A DNA stretch of 64,000 bases from Cellulomonas fimi (GCF_028527925.1 NZ_JAPESW010000007.1:62001-126000); one strand, 5' to 3'; positions 18,571 through 29,331 are shown, counted from the first letter of the stretch. Notes: generated by a model from the letters alone, not told the origin. Numbers and translations: made by a program.

Positions 18571-20445
18571 ATGGTCCAGGGTCCTCACCCGGCACCGCCG
18601 CGAACGCCCGCGCCGCCCGTCCCGCAGGCCAGCCCCGCCGCCGTCGCGCACCCGCGCGCCGACCGTGAGCGCGTCCCGGCCGCCCCGACGACGGTCGAGA
18701 AGGTCACGGGCGCGCAGTCGATCGTCCGCTCGCTCGAGGAGCAGGGCGTCGAGGTCGTCTTCGGCATCCCCGGCGGTGCGATCCTCCCGACCTACGACCC
18801 GCTCATGGACTCGGCCAAGGTGCGCCACATCCTCGTCCGGCACGAGCAGGGCGGCGGCCACGCGGCCGCCGGCTACGCCGCCGCGACGGGCAGGGTCGGC
18901 GTGTGCATGGCGACGTCGGGCCCGGGCGCGACCAACCTCGTGACCCCGATCGCCGACGCGCACATGGACTCCGTGCCGCTCGTCGCGATCACCGGCCAGG
19001 TCGGCGCGTCGCTCATCGGGACGGACGCGTTCCAGGAGGCCGACATCGTCGGCATCACGCTGCCGGTCACCAAGCACAACTACCTCGTGACGAACCCGGA
19101 CGACATCCCGCGCGTGATCGCCGAGGCGTTCCACATCGCCGCGAGCGGTCGCCCCGGCCCGGTGCTCGTCGACATCGCGAAGTCGGCCATGCAGTCGCCG
19201 ACGACGTTCTCCTGGCCGCAGGAGGTGTCGCTGCCCGGCTACCACCCCGTGACCAAGCCGCACGCCAAGCAGATCCGCGAGGCCGCGCGCCTGCTCGCGA
19301 CGTCCCGCCGGCCCGTGCTCTACGTCGGCGGCGGCGTGATCCGCGCGGGTGCCGCGGCGGAGCTGCGTGCGCTCGTCGACGCGTCGGGCGCCCCCGCCGT
19401 CACGACGCTCATGGCCCGCGGTGCGCTGCCCGACACGCACCCGCAGCACCTGGGCATGCCCGGCATGCACGGGACCGTCGCCGCCGTCGCGGCCCTGCAG
19501 AAGGCCGACCTCGTCGTGGCCCTCGGCGCGCGCTTCGACGACCGCGTGACCGGCCAGCTGTCGTCCTTCGCGCCGCACGCGACCGTCGTGCACGCCGACA
19601 TCGACCCGGCGGAGATCGGCAAGAACAAGGCGGTCGACGTGCCGATCGTCGGCGACCTGCGCGAGGTGCTGACCGACCTGCTGCCCGAGCTCGCGCGCGA
19701 GCACGGCCAGCACGGCAAGCCGGACCTCGAGGCGTGGTGGAAGCAGCTCGACGCGTGGCGCGAGACGTTCCCGCTGGGCTACGACGAGCCGTCGGACGGC
19801 CACCTGGCCCCGCAGCACGTCATCCAGCGCATCGGCGAGCTGTCCGGTCCCGAGGCCGTGTACGCGGCGGGCGTGGGCCAGCACCAGATGTGGGCCGCGC
19901 AGTTCATCAAGTACCAGCGGCCCAACTCGTGGCTGAACTCGGGCGGCCTCGGCACCATGGGCTACTCCGTGCCCGCGGCGATGGGCGCGAAGGTCGGCCA
20001 GCCCGACCGCACGGTGTGGGCGATCGACGGCGACGGCTGCTTCCAGATGACCAACCAGGAGCTCGCCACCTGCACGATCAACGACATCCCGATCAAGGTC
20101 GCGGTCATCAACAACTCGTCGCTCGGCATGGTGCGCCAGTGGCAGACGCTGTTCTACGAGTCGCGGTACTCGAACACCGACCTGCACACCGGCCACGGCA
20201 CCGTGCGCGTCCCGGACTTCGTCAAGCTCGCCGACGCCTACGGCTGCGTGGGCCTGCGCTGCGAGTCGAAGGCCGACGTGGACGCGACCATCAAGCGCGC
20301 GCTCGAGATCGACGACCGCCCCGTGGTCGTGGACTTCACGGTGTCGCGCGACGCCATGGTGTGGCCGATGGTCGCCGCGGGCGTGAGCAACGACGACATC
20401 CAGTACGCCCGGGGCATCAGCCCCGCGTGGGACCGGGAGGACTGA
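18571..20445 (+). CDS. ilvB: Acetolactate synthase large subunit
   Basis: 624 aa. It condenses two pyruvates, or pyruvate with 2-ketobutyrate, using TPP, the first common step of Val/Leu/Ile synthesis. Start at ATG 18571; the first 50 residues are a Pro/Ala-rich extension before the TPP-binding domain (G-I-P-G-G-A, catalytic Glu in V-R-H-E-Q-G). The central FAD-fold domain and the C-terminal TPP-Mg motif [12 protein letters not shown] are intact. ilvN follows after 3 bp and ilvC 44 bp later. Expression is probably set by the leader peptide and terminator at 18404-18517. Confidence 0.96.
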   Translation: MVQGPHPAPPRTPAPPVPQASPAAVAHPRADRERVPAAPTTVEKVTGAQSIVRSLEEQGVEVVFGIPGGAILPTYDPLMDSAKVRHILVRHEQGGGHAAAGYAAATGRVGVCMATSGPGATNLVTPIADAHMDSVPLVAITGQVGASLIGTDAFQEADIVGITLPVTKHNYLVTNPDDIPRVIAEAFHIAASGRPGPVLVDIAKSAMQSPTTFSWPQEVSLPGYHPVTKPHAKQIREAARLLATSRRPVLYVGGGVIRAGAAAELRALVDASGAPAVTTLMARGALPDTHPQHLGMPGMHGTVAAVAALQKADLVVALGARFDDRVTGQLSSFAPHATVVHADIDPAEIGKNKAVDVPIVGDLREVLTDLLPELAREHGQHGKPDLEAWWKQLDAWRETFPLGYDEPSDGHLAPQHVIQRIGELSGPEAVYAAGVGQHQMWAAQFIKYQRPNSWLNSGGLGTMGYSVPAAMGAKVGQPDRTVWAIDGDGCFQMTNQELATCTINDIPIKVAVINNSSLGMVRQWQTLFYESRYSNTDLHTGHGTVRVPDFVKLADAYGCVGLRCESKADVDATIKRALEIDDRPVVVDFTVSRDAMVWPMVAAGVSNDDIQYARGISPAWDRED

Positions 20446-20448
20446 CCC

Positions 20449-22046
<1,598 letters not shown>

Positions 22047-22146
22047 CCGGAGGTACGGGTCGCGTGCAGCGCGGCACGTGCCGGAGGGCAGCGCAGAGCG
22101 CTTCGGCGACCACAAGCACAGCGGGTCGGCTGACGACGAGCCCCGC

Positions 22147-22183
22147 GGGCGTGCGACCGGGTTCCCGCCCAGGTCGCACGCCC
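22147..22183 (+). terminator. Hairpin after ilvBNC
   Basis: GGGCGTGCGACC (22147-22158) pairs perfectly with GGTCGCACGCCC (22172-22183), 13-nt loop, no T-tract. It likely ends the ilvBNC transcript. Confidence 0.65.
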
Positions 22184-22230
22184 GTCGTGCTTCGCGCCAA
22201 GATGGGCGCACCACCGACGGAGGGACGACG

Positions 22231-22773
22231 ATGACCGACCAGTCGACGATCGGCGCGCAGGGCGAGGACCAGCGGATCACCGCGTTCTGGCAGGCGGCCC
22301 GCGGGCACCTCGGGCTCGGCAAGCTCGACGCCGTGATGGGGGAGCAGCCGAAGGACGTCGTCCCGCCGCCGTCGTGGTCGTTCGGCGACAACCCGGCACT
22401 GGCCGACCAGCTGCTCGCGCTCGTGCTCGACGGCCGCAAGACGGGCACGTCGACGGCCCTGGCGGAGCTCGAGGACGAGGGTCTGGCCCTCCCGGTGGTG
22501 GGCGACCTGTCGATCGTCCTGGACGGCACGGGCGAGCCGCGCGCGCTGCTGCGCACGACCGAGGTCGAGGTCGTGCCGTTCGACCAGGTCGGCGACGAGC
22601 ACGCGCGCGCCGAGGGCGAGGACGACCTGTCGCTCGCGTCGTGGCGCACCGAGCACGAGAAGTACTGGCGTCGCGTGCTGGGCGACGACCGGTTCACGCC
22701 GGACCTGGCCGTGGTGACCGAGCGGTTCGAGCTCGTCTACCCGACGAGCGGGCCGACGCCGCCGGTCGACTGA
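22231..22773 (+). CDS. ASCH domain protein
   Basis: 180 aa from the ATG at 22231 (GGAGGGACG upstream). A helical N-terminus (I-T-A-F-W-Q-A-A-R-G-H-L) precedes an ASCH fold: L-V-L-D-G-R-K-T-G-T-S-T-A near 68-80, G-D-L-S-I-V-L-D-G near 90, R-A-L-L-R-T-T-E-V-E-V-V-P-F, and E-H-E-K-Y-W-R-R. ASCH proteins are PUA-like and have been linked to RNA or modified-nucleoside binding; some members act as amidohydrolases on acetylated nucleosides. No pathway link to the flanking amino-acid genes is evident. Confidence 0.85.
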   Translation: MTDQSTIGAQGEDQRITAFWQAARGHLGLGKLDAVMGEQPKDVVPPPSWSFGDNPALADQLLALVLDGRKTGTSTALAELEDEGLALPVVGDLSIVLDGTGEPRALLRTTEVEVVPFDQVGDEHARAEGEDDLSLASWRTEHEKYWRRVLGDDRFTPDLAVVTERFELVYPTSGPTPPVD

Positions 22774-22834
22774 GGCCGCGCGTGCGCCGCGCCAGCGCCC
22801 CGCAGGTCCGGCGCACGCATTCCAGTTGTCGAGA

Positions 22835-22868
22835 TGGCCGTTCCGGCCACTGGGACGAGCGTTAGGGT
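22835..22868 (+). promoter_or_regulatory. leuB promoter with dyad over the -35 region
   Basis: -10 TAGGGT (22863-22868) is 6 nt before the leuB ATG (leaderless type). A perfect inverted repeat TGGCCG-TTC-CGGCCA (22835-22849) covers the -35 position, where a repressor would block RNA polymerase. Confidence 0.5.
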
Positions 22869-22874
22869 GCTCTC

Positions 22875-23939
22875 ATGGCACCGAACGCTCCTGCCCCGGA
22901 CCTCCGCCTCGCCGTCGTCGCCGGTGACGGCATCGGGACCGAGGTCGTCGAGCAGGGCCTGCTGGTGCTCGAGGCCGCGCTGCACGGGTCGGGCACCACG
23001 GTGTCGACCACGGACTTCGACCTGGGCGCGCGCCGCTGGCACGCCACGGGCGAGACGCTGACGGACGCCGACCTCGACGCGATCCGCGGTCACGACGCGA
23101 TCCTCCTGGGCGCGATCGGCGACCCGTCGGTGCCGTCGGGCGTCCTGGAGCGCGGTCTGCTGCTCAAGCTGCGCTTCGCGCTGGACCACTACGTCAACCT
23201 GCGCCCGGGGCGCCTGTACCCGGGTGTGACGAGCCCGCTCGCGAACCCCGGCGAGGTCGACTTCGTCGTCGTGCGCGAGGGCACCGAGGGCCCGTACGTC
23301 GGCAACGGCGGCGCGATCCGCGTCGGCACGCCGGCCGAGGTCGCGAACGAGGTGAGCGTCAACACCGCGTTCGGCGTCGAGCGCGTCGTGCGCGACGCGT
23401 TCGCCCGCGCCGCCGCGCGCCCGCGCAAGAAGCTCACGCTCGTGCACAAGCACAACGTCCTCGTGCACGCGGGCCACCTGTGGCGCCGCACGGTCGAGGC
23501 CGTCAACGCCGAGTTCCCCGACGTCACGGTCGACTACCTGCACGTCGACGCGGCGACGATCTTCCTCGTGACCAACCCGTCGCGGTTCGACGTGATCGTC
23601 ACGGACAACCTCTTCGGCGACATCCTCACGGACCTCGCCGCCGCGATCACGGGCGGCATCGGCCTGGCCGCGTCGGCGAACATCAACCCGGACCGCACCG
23701 CGCCGAGCATGTTCGAGCCCGTGCACGGCTCCGCGCCGGACATCGCGGGCCAGGGCAAGGCCGACCCGACCGCCACGGTGCTGTCGGTCGCGCTCCTGCT
23801 CGACCACCTGGGCCAGACGGACGCGGCCCGCCGCGTCGAGGCCGCCGTCGCCGCCGACCTGGTCGAGCGCGGCTCGGCCGAGCGAGTACGGTCGACGGCC
23901 GAGGTGGGCAAGGACCTCGCCGCGCGCGTCGCCGGCTGA
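22875..23939 (+). CDS. leuB: 3-isopropylmalate dehydrogenase
   Basis: 354 aa. It oxidises and decarboxylates 3-isopropylmalate with NAD+ in leucine synthesis; in organisms with CimA the same enzyme or a relative handles 3-methylmalate for isoleucine. Family motifs: G-D-G-I-G-T-E-V-V near the start, [17 protein letters not shown] (substrate arginines), H-K-H-N-V-L (Lys), and [10 protein letters not shown] (metal Asp), then G-S-A-P-D-I-A-G. Single-gene unit with its own leaderless-type promoter; leuA/leuCD are not in the window. Confidence 0.95.
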   Translation: MAPNAPAPDLRLAVVAGDGIGTEVVEQGLLVLEAALHGSGTTVSTTDFDLGARRWHATGETLTDADLDAIRGHDAILLGAIGDPSVPSGVLERGLLLKLRFALDHYVNLRPGRLYPGVTSPLANPGEVDFVVVREGTEGPYVGNGGAIRVGTPAEVANEVSVNTAFGVERVVRDAFARAAARPRKKLTLVHKHNVLVHAGHLWRRTVEAVNAEFPDVTVDYLHVDAATIFLVTNPSRFDVIVTDNLFGDILTDLAAAITGGIGLAASANINPDRTAPSMFEPVHGSAPDIAGQGKADPTATVLSVALLLDHLGQTDAARRVEAAVAADLVERGSAERVRSTAEVGKDLAARVAG

Positions 23940-24065
23940 CGTCCGCTCCCCGCGCCGCCGCGACCGCGGTCGACCCGGCGTCGACCCACGGTCCTGGCGC
24001 GACCTGTCCACCCGGCCGTCCTCACCGGTACCGTCATCAACGACCCTGGTGAAAGGCCCCCCGAC

Positions 24066-25175
24066 ATGAGCACCCTCGCAGCACCCACGTCCGCCGACCA
24101 GTTCGAGATCCGGCTGACGGACACCCCGGTCGACCCCGCGACCCGCGCCGCGGCGCTGGAGTCTCCCAAGTTCGGCACCGTGTTCACCGAGCACATGGCC
24201 CGCATCTCCTACCGGGACGGCGAGGGCTGGCACGACCGCCGCGTCGAGAAGTACGGCCCGCTGCAGCTCGACCCCGCGACCGCCGTCCTGCACTACGCGC
24301 AGGAGATCTTCGAGGGCCTGAAGGCGTACCAGCACGCCGACGGCTCCGTCTGGACGTTCCGCCCGCAGGCCAACGCCGCGCGGTTCGCCCGGTCCGCGCA
24401 GCGCCTCGCGCTGCCGCAGCTGTCGGAGGCCGACTTCCTCGGCTCGATCACCGCGCTCGTCCAGACGGACCGCGACTGGGTGCCGTCGGGCGAGGAGACC
24501 AGCCTGTACCTGCGCCCGTTCATGTACGCCTCCGAGAGCTTCCTCGGCGTGCGCCCGTCGCTCGAGGCCGAGTACCTCGTCATCGCCTCACCGGTGGGCC
24601 CGTACTTCTCGGGCGGCCTCACGCCCGTGTCCATCTGGGTCGACACCGAGTACCACCGCGCGGGTGCGGGCGGCACGGGTGCCGCGAAGTGCGGCGGCAA
24701 CTACGCCGCGAGCCTCCTGCCGCAGCAGAACGCCTACGCGAAGGGCTGCGAGCAGGTGTGCTTCCTCGACGCGACGACGAACACGCTGCTCGAGGAGCTC
24801 GGCGGCATGAACATCGTCGTGATCGGCGCCGACGGCAGCGCCTCGACGCCGCCGGTCTCGGGCTCGATCCTCGAGGGCGTCACGCGCGGCTCGATCCTGC
24901 AGCTCCTGTCCGACGCGGGCCACGAGGTCAACGAGCGGCCCATCCCGCTCGCCGAGCTCCGTGCCGGCATCGAGGACGGCTCGGTCGCCGAGGTGTTCGC
25001 GTGCGGCACGGCCGCGGTCGTGACGCCCATCGGCCGGCTCGCGAGCGACGACTTCGACCTCACGGTCGGCGACGGCGGCACGGGCCCGGTCACGGGTCGC
25101 ATCCGCGCGGAGCTCACCGACATCCAGTACGGGCGCGCGACCGACCGCCACGGCTGGCTGCACCGCCTCGTCTGA
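24066..25175 (+). CDS. ilvE: Branched-chain amino acid aminotransferase
   Basis: 369 aa. PLP enzyme that transfers an amino group from glutamate to the keto acids of Val, Leu and Ile, the last step of the pathway. It is of the fold-IV 'type II' group common to actinobacteria and eukaryotes: V-L-H-Y-A-Q-E-I-F-E-G-L-K-A-Y, R-P-F-M-Y-A-S-E, and the PLP lysine in G-A-A-K-C-G-G-N-Y-A-A-S, followed by E-E-L-G-G-M-N. Start ATG has GAAAGG about 9 nt upstream. Monocistronic; TACCGT at 24029-24034 is a possible -10. Confidence 0.96.
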   Translation: MSTLAAPTSADQFEIRLTDTPVDPATRAAALESPKFGTVFTEHMARISYRDGEGWHDRRVEKYGPLQLDPATAVLHYAQEIFEGLKAYQHADGSVWTFRPQANAARFARSAQRLALPQLSEADFLGSITALVQTDRDWVPSGEETSLYLRPFMYASESFLGVRPSLEAEYLVIASPVGPYFSGGLTPVSIWVDTEYHRAGAGGTGAAKCGGNYAASLLPQQNAYAKGCEQVCFLDATTNTLLEELGGMNIVVIGADGSASTPPVSGSILEGVTRGSILQLLSDAGHEVNERPIPLAELRAGIEDGSVAEVFACGTAAVVTPIGRLASDDFDLTVGDGGTGPVTGRIRAELTDIQYGRATDRHGWLHRLV

Positions 25176-25222
25176 GCGCGTCCCCGACGGTCGACGGCGA
25201 CGAGGGCGAGGCCTGGCGACGG

Positions 25223-25546
25223 TCAGGCCCCGCCCTCGTGCCGGATCGGCCGGTACCCCTCGAGCGCGGCGACCCCGCGTCGCGCCACCTCGGCGCGCTC
25301 CGTGTCACCCGCCGACTCGTACAGCGCGGCCTCGTCGGCGAGCCGGCGCGCCGTGGTCTCGGCGAGCGACCGGACGCGCGCGTCCGACCAGGGCTGCCCC
25401 TCCTTCATCTCGGCGTACCCCACGGCGCCGATGACGTGGGTCAGCGCGGCGGCCGCCGCGTCGTCGCCCCGGCCGCGCAGGGTCTCCCGGGCGGCCCTGA
25501 TCCCGGCCAGGAGGGGTGCCTCGGTCGGGATCTGTGCCTCGTCCAT
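25223..25546 (-). CDS. YqeY-like (GatB/YqeY) small protein
   Basis: 107 aa, all-helical. The segment E-S-A-G-D-T-E-R-A-E-V-A-R-R-G-V-A-A-L-E-G-Y-R-P resembles the YqeY consensus (E-x-A-G-R-x-E-L-A-x-x-E-x-x-x-L-x-x-Y-L-P), and the N-terminal I-R-A-A-R-E-T-L-R-G-R-G-D-D-A-A-A fits the same fold, a homologue of the tRNA-binding end of GatB. Function in bacteria is unresolved. The start follows CACGAT by 6 nt (25558-25553 on this strand), so a leaderless mRNA is likely. Family assignment is by eye and moderate. Confidence 0.65.
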   Translation of the reverse strand: MDEAQIPTEAPLLAGIRAARETLRGRGDDAAAAALTHVIGAVGYAEMKEGQPWSDARVRSLAETTARRLADEAALYESAGDTERAEVARRGVAALEGYRPIRHEGGA

Positions 25547-25622
25547 GCCTGCATCGTGCCAGCGCGTGCCGACGGACGCGGCCGTCGTCCCGGACGACCA
25601 CCGCGTCCGTCGGGCTCGGCCG

Positions 25623-26315
25623 CTAGACCCTCGGCACGGGCCGGCGCGTCCACGTGAGGACGCCCGAGAGCAGCGACCAGATCGCGATGCCGATGACGAG
25701 GTGGACGATCCCGGTCGCCACGGCCGAGGTCGCGTCGTCGGTCCACGTCAGCGGCAGCAGCGCGGCGACGAGCGTGACGAGGCCGACGATCCAGCCGAAG
25801 AACGCGCGGGGCCGCGGCGTGGTCAGGACCAGCACGTGCAGCAGCGCACCGGCGAGGAGGGCGGCGATCACGGCGCCGACGACGAGCGACGTCATGGGCG
25901 AGTCCGTGCCGAACACGTCCTGGACGACCAGGTCGATGCCGAGGATCTCCTGCAGGACGACGACGCCGACGACCGCGACGAGCGCGGCGACCAGGGCGGT
26001 CGCGCCGACGCCCGCCCAGTACCGGCCCGCGTCGAGCCCGGGACGGACGGGTGCGACGGGGACGGCGGCGACGGGCGTTCCCGCGGCGTAGAGCGGCTGT
26101 GCGGCGGGCGCGGCCACGACAGGCTGCGCCACCGCGGGCTGCACGACCGGCGGCTGCGCGACGGGCTGCGCCACGGGCTGTGCGACCGGCTGGGCCACCG
26201 GTGGCGCGACGGGCGGTACCGCGGGCTGCGCGGAGGGCTGGGCGGGCGGCTGGGCGGCGGGTCGCGTGGAGTGCCGCTCGGGCGGCTGGGGAGCGGGCGC
26301 GTTCGGGTCGGACAT
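25623..26315 (-). CDS. Pro/Gln-repeat membrane protein (DUF6069-like)
   Basis: 230 aa from the ATG at 26315, with GAGGAG upstream. The first 95 residues are low-complexity and include four consecutive P-V-A-Q units, probably a disordered cytoplasmic tail. Four membrane segments follow: G-A-T-A-L-V-A-A-L-V-A-V-V-G-V-V-V-L, M-T-S-L-V-V-G-A-V-I-A-A-L-L, F-G-W-I-V-G-L-V-T-L-V and I-V-H-L-V-I-G-I-A-I-W-S-L-L. The four-helix layout resembles actinobacterial DUF6069 proteins of unknown function. It is transcribed away from the cimA leader, sharing its upstream region. Confidence 0.7.
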   Translation of the reverse strand: MSDPNAPAPQPPERHSTRPAAQPPAQPSAQPAVPPVAPPVAQPVAQPVAQPVAQPPVVQPAVAQPVVAAPAAQPLYAAGTPVAAVPVAPVRPGLDAGRYWAGVGATALVAALVAVVGVVVLQEILGIDLVVQDVFGTDSPMTSLVVGAVIAALLAGALLHVLVLTTPRPRAFFGWIVGLVTLVAALLPLTWTDDATSAVATGIVHLVIGIAIWSLLSGVLTWTRRPVPRV

Positions 26316-26401
26316 CGGGTCTCCTCGCGGCTCGTCGCGCGGGCCGTGCCCCTCACCTGCGGGGCGCCGCCCGGCTGTCCATTGGGTGGAACGAGTGACC
26401 A

Positions 26402-26427
26402 CTCATCGTGACGTGTGCCACGATGAG
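26402..26427. promoter_or_regulatory. Perfect 9-bp dyad at the cimA leader promoter
   Basis: CTCATCGTG (26402-26410) and CACGATGAG (26419-26427) are exact inverted repeats separated by 8 bp. The right arm contains CACGAT, the presumed -10 (26419-26424), 6 nt before the leader GTG; GTGACC at 26395-26400 is a possible -35. A protein bound here would cover the promoter. A second small dyad, GAGTG-AC-CACTC (26393-26404), abuts it. Confidence 0.6.
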
Positions 26428-26430
26428 GCC

Positions 26431-26460
26431 GTGACCATCTTCACGCTCATTATCGAGTAG
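26431..26460 (+). CDS. cimA leader peptide (isoleucine-rich)
   Basis: Nine codons from GTG plus TAG, peptide M-T-I-F-T-L-I-I-E. Three of nine residues are Ile (ATC, ATT, ATC) and one is Leu; ATT is rare in this genome. A T-tract terminator follows within 60 nt and cimA lies beyond it. By position and composition this is an attenuation leader sensing charged tRNA-Ile, fitting for citramalate synthase, which feeds isoleucine synthesis. Leaderless start expected. Only translation and position support it, but it parallels the ilvB leader closely. Confidence 0.75.
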   Translation: MTIFTLIIE

Positions 26461-26486
26461 CGCGTCAGCAGACACCGCTGACGCGC
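26460..26486 (+). other. Leader hairpin 1 of cimA attenuator
   Basis: A perfect 10-bp stem pairs 26460-26469 with 26477-26486 around a 7-nt loop. It starts on the last base of the leader stop codon, so a ribosome on the leader would open it. This fits a pause or anti-antiterminator hairpin upstream of the terminator. Confidence 0.6.
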
Positions 26487-26514
26487 AGACCTCCCGTTCT
26501 CGGGGGGTCTTTTT
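26487..26514 (+). terminator. cimA attenuator terminator
   Basis: AGACCTCCCG (26487-26496) pairs with CGGGGGGTCT (26501-26510) with one G-U wobble and a 4-nt loop, running into a tract of six T (26509-26514). It stands 218 bp before cimA and directly after the leader hairpin. Confidence 0.85.
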
Positions 26515-26731
26515 GTTGGTCGGGCACCACCCCCGCCCGGCCGCACGCCGACCGACGTCACCGCCCACCACCGCGGGGCGCAGGTCGACGGGACGCCGCC
26601 TCCCGCGCGGGTCCGCAGGTCGCCGCAGGGCGTCCGGGGACCCGCGCGGGCGACGGCACCGGGCGCCGCCACCCGCAGGTAGCGTCAGGACGCCGCCGGG
26701 ACGCCCGGCCCCGCACCGAGGAGAGCCGACC

Positions 26732-28363
26732 GTGACCGCAGCCACCCAGCCCACGGCCCTGTCGTTCCAGGTCTACGACACGACCCTGCGCGACGGCGCC
26801 CAGCAGGAGGGCATGAACCTCTCGGTCGCCGACAAGCTCGCGATCGCTCCGCTGCTCGACGAGCTCGGCGTGGGCTTCATCGAGGGCGGCTGGCCGGGAG
26901 CGGTCCCGAAGGACACGGAGTTCTTCAAGCGCGCGGCGAAGGAGCTCGACCTCAAGAACGCCGAGCTCGCGGCGTTCGGGTCGACGCGCAAGGCGGGGAC
27001 GCGGGCCGTCGACGACCCGCAGGTGCGGGCCCTGCTCGACTCCGAGGCGCCCGTCGTCACCCTCGTCGCGAAGAGCGACCTGCGGCACGCGGAGCGCGCG
27101 CTGCGCACGACGGGCGAGGAGAACCTCGCGATGATCGCGGACACGGTGCAGCTCCTCGTGCGGGAGGGGCGGCGTGCGGTCGTCGACGCGGAGCACTTCT
27201 TCGACGGCTACCGGTTCGACCCGGCCTACTCGCGCGCGGCGGTGCTCACGGCGTTCGAGGCGGGTGCCGAGGTCGTCGCGCTGTGCGACACCAACGGCGG
27301 CATGATCCCGGCCTGGGTCACGCAGATCGTGCACGAGATCCGCGAGGCCGTCGGCCCCGACGCGGTGCTCGGGATGCACGCGCACAACGACTCCGGCTGC
27401 GCGGTCGCGAACACGCTCGCGGCCGTCGAGGCGGGGTGCTCGCACGTGCAGGGCTGCGTCAACGGCTACGGCGAGCGCACCGGCAACGCCGACCTGCTCT
27501 CGATCGTCGCGAACCTCGAGCTGAAGTACGGCCTGCCCGTGCTGCGCCGCGCCGACGACGTCCCCGGCGGTCTCGCGGAGCTCACGCGCATCTCGCACGC
27601 GATCGCCGAGATCACGAACATCTCCCCGTTCGCGCGCCAGCCGTACGTCGGCGCGAGCGCGTTCGCGCACAAGGCAGGCCTGCACGCGTCGGCGATCCGC
27701 GTCGACCCGGACCTCTACCAGCACATCGACCCGATGCAGGTCGGCAACGACATGCGGATGCTCGTGTCCGACATGGCGGGGCGCGCGTCGATCGAGCTCA
27801 AGGGTCGCGAGCTCGGCTTCGACCTGTCCGGGCAGCCCGAGGTCCTGGGCCGCGTGACGGACCGCGTCAAGGACGCCGAGGCCCGCGGGTACACCTACGA
27901 GGCCGCGGACGCGTCGTTCGAGCTGCTGCTCGTCGAGGAGGTGCACGGCGCGCGCCCGCAGTACTTCCGCGTCGAGTCGTGGCGCGCGATCGTCGAGCGC
28001 GTCGGCGGCCGCGGCACGCTCGCGACGGCCGAGGCGACGGTCAAGCTGCACGCCGGCGGCGAGCGGATCGTGAGCACCGGCGAGGGCAACGGACCGGTCA
28101 ACGCGCTCGACCACGCGCTGCGGCAGGCGCTCGTGCGCGTCTACCCCGAGGTCGAGACGTTCGAGCTTATCGACTTCAAGGTGCGCATCCTCGACTCGAT
28201 GCACGGCACCGACGCGGTGACGCGCGTGCTCATCGAGACGACCGACGGCCAGCGGTCCTGGAGCACGGTCGGGGTGGGCCCCAACCTGCTCGAGGCGTCG
28301 TGGGAGGCGCTCACCGACTCGACCATCTGGGGGTTGCACGCCCGCGGGGTGTCGCCTCGCTGA
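26732..28363 (+). CDS. cimA: Citramalate synthase
   Basis: 543 aa from the GTG at 26732 (GAGGAGA upstream). It condenses acetyl-CoA with pyruvate to citramalate, giving 2-ketobutyrate for isoleucine without threonine. The N-terminal TIM barrel has Y-D-T-T-L-R-D-G-A-Q-Q-E-G (metal/substrate), G-W-P-G-A, and H-A-H-N-D-S-G. The C-terminal LeuA-type regulatory domain begins near 400. The start motif and W-P-G match citramalate synthase rather than 2-isopropylmalate synthase; both belong to one superfamily, so assay would settle it. The Ile-rich leader upstream supports the isoleucine role. Confidence 0.9.
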   Translation: MTAATQPTALSFQVYDTTLRDGAQQEGMNLSVADKLAIAPLLDELGVGFIEGGWPGAVPKDTEFFKRAAKELDLKNAELAAFGSTRKAGTRAVDDPQVRALLDSEAPVVTLVAKSDLRHAERALRTTGEENLAMIADTVQLLVREGRRAVVDAEHFFDGYRFDPAYSRAAVLTAFEAGAEVVALCDTNGGMIPAWVTQIVHEIREAVGPDAVLGMHAHNDSGCAVANTLAAVEAGCSHVQGCVNGYGERTGNADLLSIVANLELKYGLPVLRRADDVPGGLAELTRISHAIAEITNISPFARQPYVGASAFAHKAGLHASAIRVDPDLYQHIDPMQVGNDMRMLVSDMAGRASIELKGRELGFDLSGQPEVLGRVTDRVKDAEARGYTYEAADASFELLLVEEVHGARPQYFRVESWRAIVERVGGRGTLATAEATVKLHAGGERIVSTGEGNGPVNALDHALRQALVRVYPEVETFELIDFKVRILDSMHGTDAVTRVLIETTDGQRSWSTVGVGPNLLEASWEALTDSTIWGLHARGVSPR

Positions 28364-28452
28364 GATTTCGCCCTCCGCGCACCGTGCGCGCGTCCTAGGG
28401 TCGGTGCTGACGGGCTGCTGACCTGGACGAACCCGTCGGGAGGAGCGAGCAC

Positions 28453-29331
28453 GTGGCCGGCACCGAGGCGTACGCCGACGGGAGCGTGCCCGGCGACGGG
28501 CCCGGAGAGCGGGGCGGCCCCGCGGGCTCGAGTCGCGGTCGTCGGGGCTGGTGGTGGCTGCTCGTCGTGGCCGTCGCCGTCGTCGTCGTGCTGCTCGTGG
28601 TCGAGCCCTGGGCGTCCGAGGGCGAGCCCTCGCCCACGACGACCCCGTCGACGAGCTCGGCCTCGACCGCGGCACCCACGCCTACGCCCACGGTCAGCGT
28701 CGTCCCGCCCGCCGAGGACGCGGTGTTCGACGCGACGACGCTCGACGGCCTGCTGCTCACGGTCGGTGACCTCGAGGCCGGTGTCCCGCTCGCCGCCGAC
28801 GGCATCGAGCGCACCGACGACGGCACGATCGCCTGGGGGCTGCCCGAGGGACTCACCGTGACCCCGCCCGGGTGCGCTCTCCCCGAGACCGTCGTCGCGG
28901 AACCGCCCGCGGCGTTCGGCGCCCGACGGTGGGCCAACGACGCGGTCGAGGTGACCCAGGAGGTCGCCGTGCTCCCCGACCCGGCGACCGCACGCCAGGC
29001 GTTCGCCGAGCTCGTCACGACGGTCGACGCGTGCCCGGGCTACGAGGTGTTCGCGCCGGGGTCGGACGGCGCAGGCATCACGGCGGACGCGGCGATCGAG
29101 GGGCAGGGCGTGTACCCGTCGATCGTGCAGCCGCTGTCGCTCTTCGTGGAGGGCAACGGTCGCGCGATGTACCGCGGCTACGTGCTCGTCGGGAACGCGA
29201 TCGTGTCCTGGTCGGTGGCCACGCAGTCGGACACCGACCCGCAGGAGGAGCTCGACAGCCTCGGTGAGCCCGAGGCGCTCGACACGATGGTCCAGCAGCG
29301 CGCGCAGGAGGCGGTGCTCGCGCTGGGCTGA
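28453..29331 (+). CDS. Membrane-anchored protein with PknH-like sensor domain
   Basis: 292 aa from the GTG at 28453 (GGGAGGAGCGAG upstream; TAGGGT at 28396-28401 is a likely -10). A Gly-rich, charged cytoplasmic N-terminus of about 33 residues and one membrane segment (W-W-W-L-L-V-V-A-V-A-V-V-V-V-L-L-V-V) lead to a Ser/Thr/Pro linker and an extracellular domain of about 200 residues. That domain, with two Cys (P-G-C-A-L; D-A-C-P-G) placed for a disulfide, resembles the PknH C-terminal sensor fold. No kinase domain is attached. The ligand is unknown. Confidence 0.72.
   Translation: MAGTEAYADGSVPGDGPGERGGPAGSSRGRRGWWWLLVVAVAVVVVLLVVEPWASEGEPSPTTTPSTSSASTAAPTPTPTVSVVPPAEDAVFDATTLDGLLLTVGDLEAGVPLAADGIERTDDGTIAWGLPEGLTVTPPGCALPETVVAEPPAAFGARRWANDAVEVTQEVAVLPDPATARQAFAELVTTVDACPGYEVFAPGSDGAGITADAAIEGQGVYPSIVQPLSLFVEGNGRAMYRGYVLVGNAIVSWSVATQSDTDPQEELDSLGEPEALDTMVQQRAQEAVLALG

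Larger units (their letters stand above)
26316..26731 (+). other. Regulatory intergenic region before cimA
   Basis: 416 bp without a full-size gene. It holds, in order: a divergent promoter area for 25623-26315, a perfect dyad, a nine-residue leader peptide, a hairpin over its stop codon, a T-tract terminator, then about 215 bp of GC-rich sequence with no clear feature up to the cimA ribosome-binding site GAGGAGA. Confidence 0.7.
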
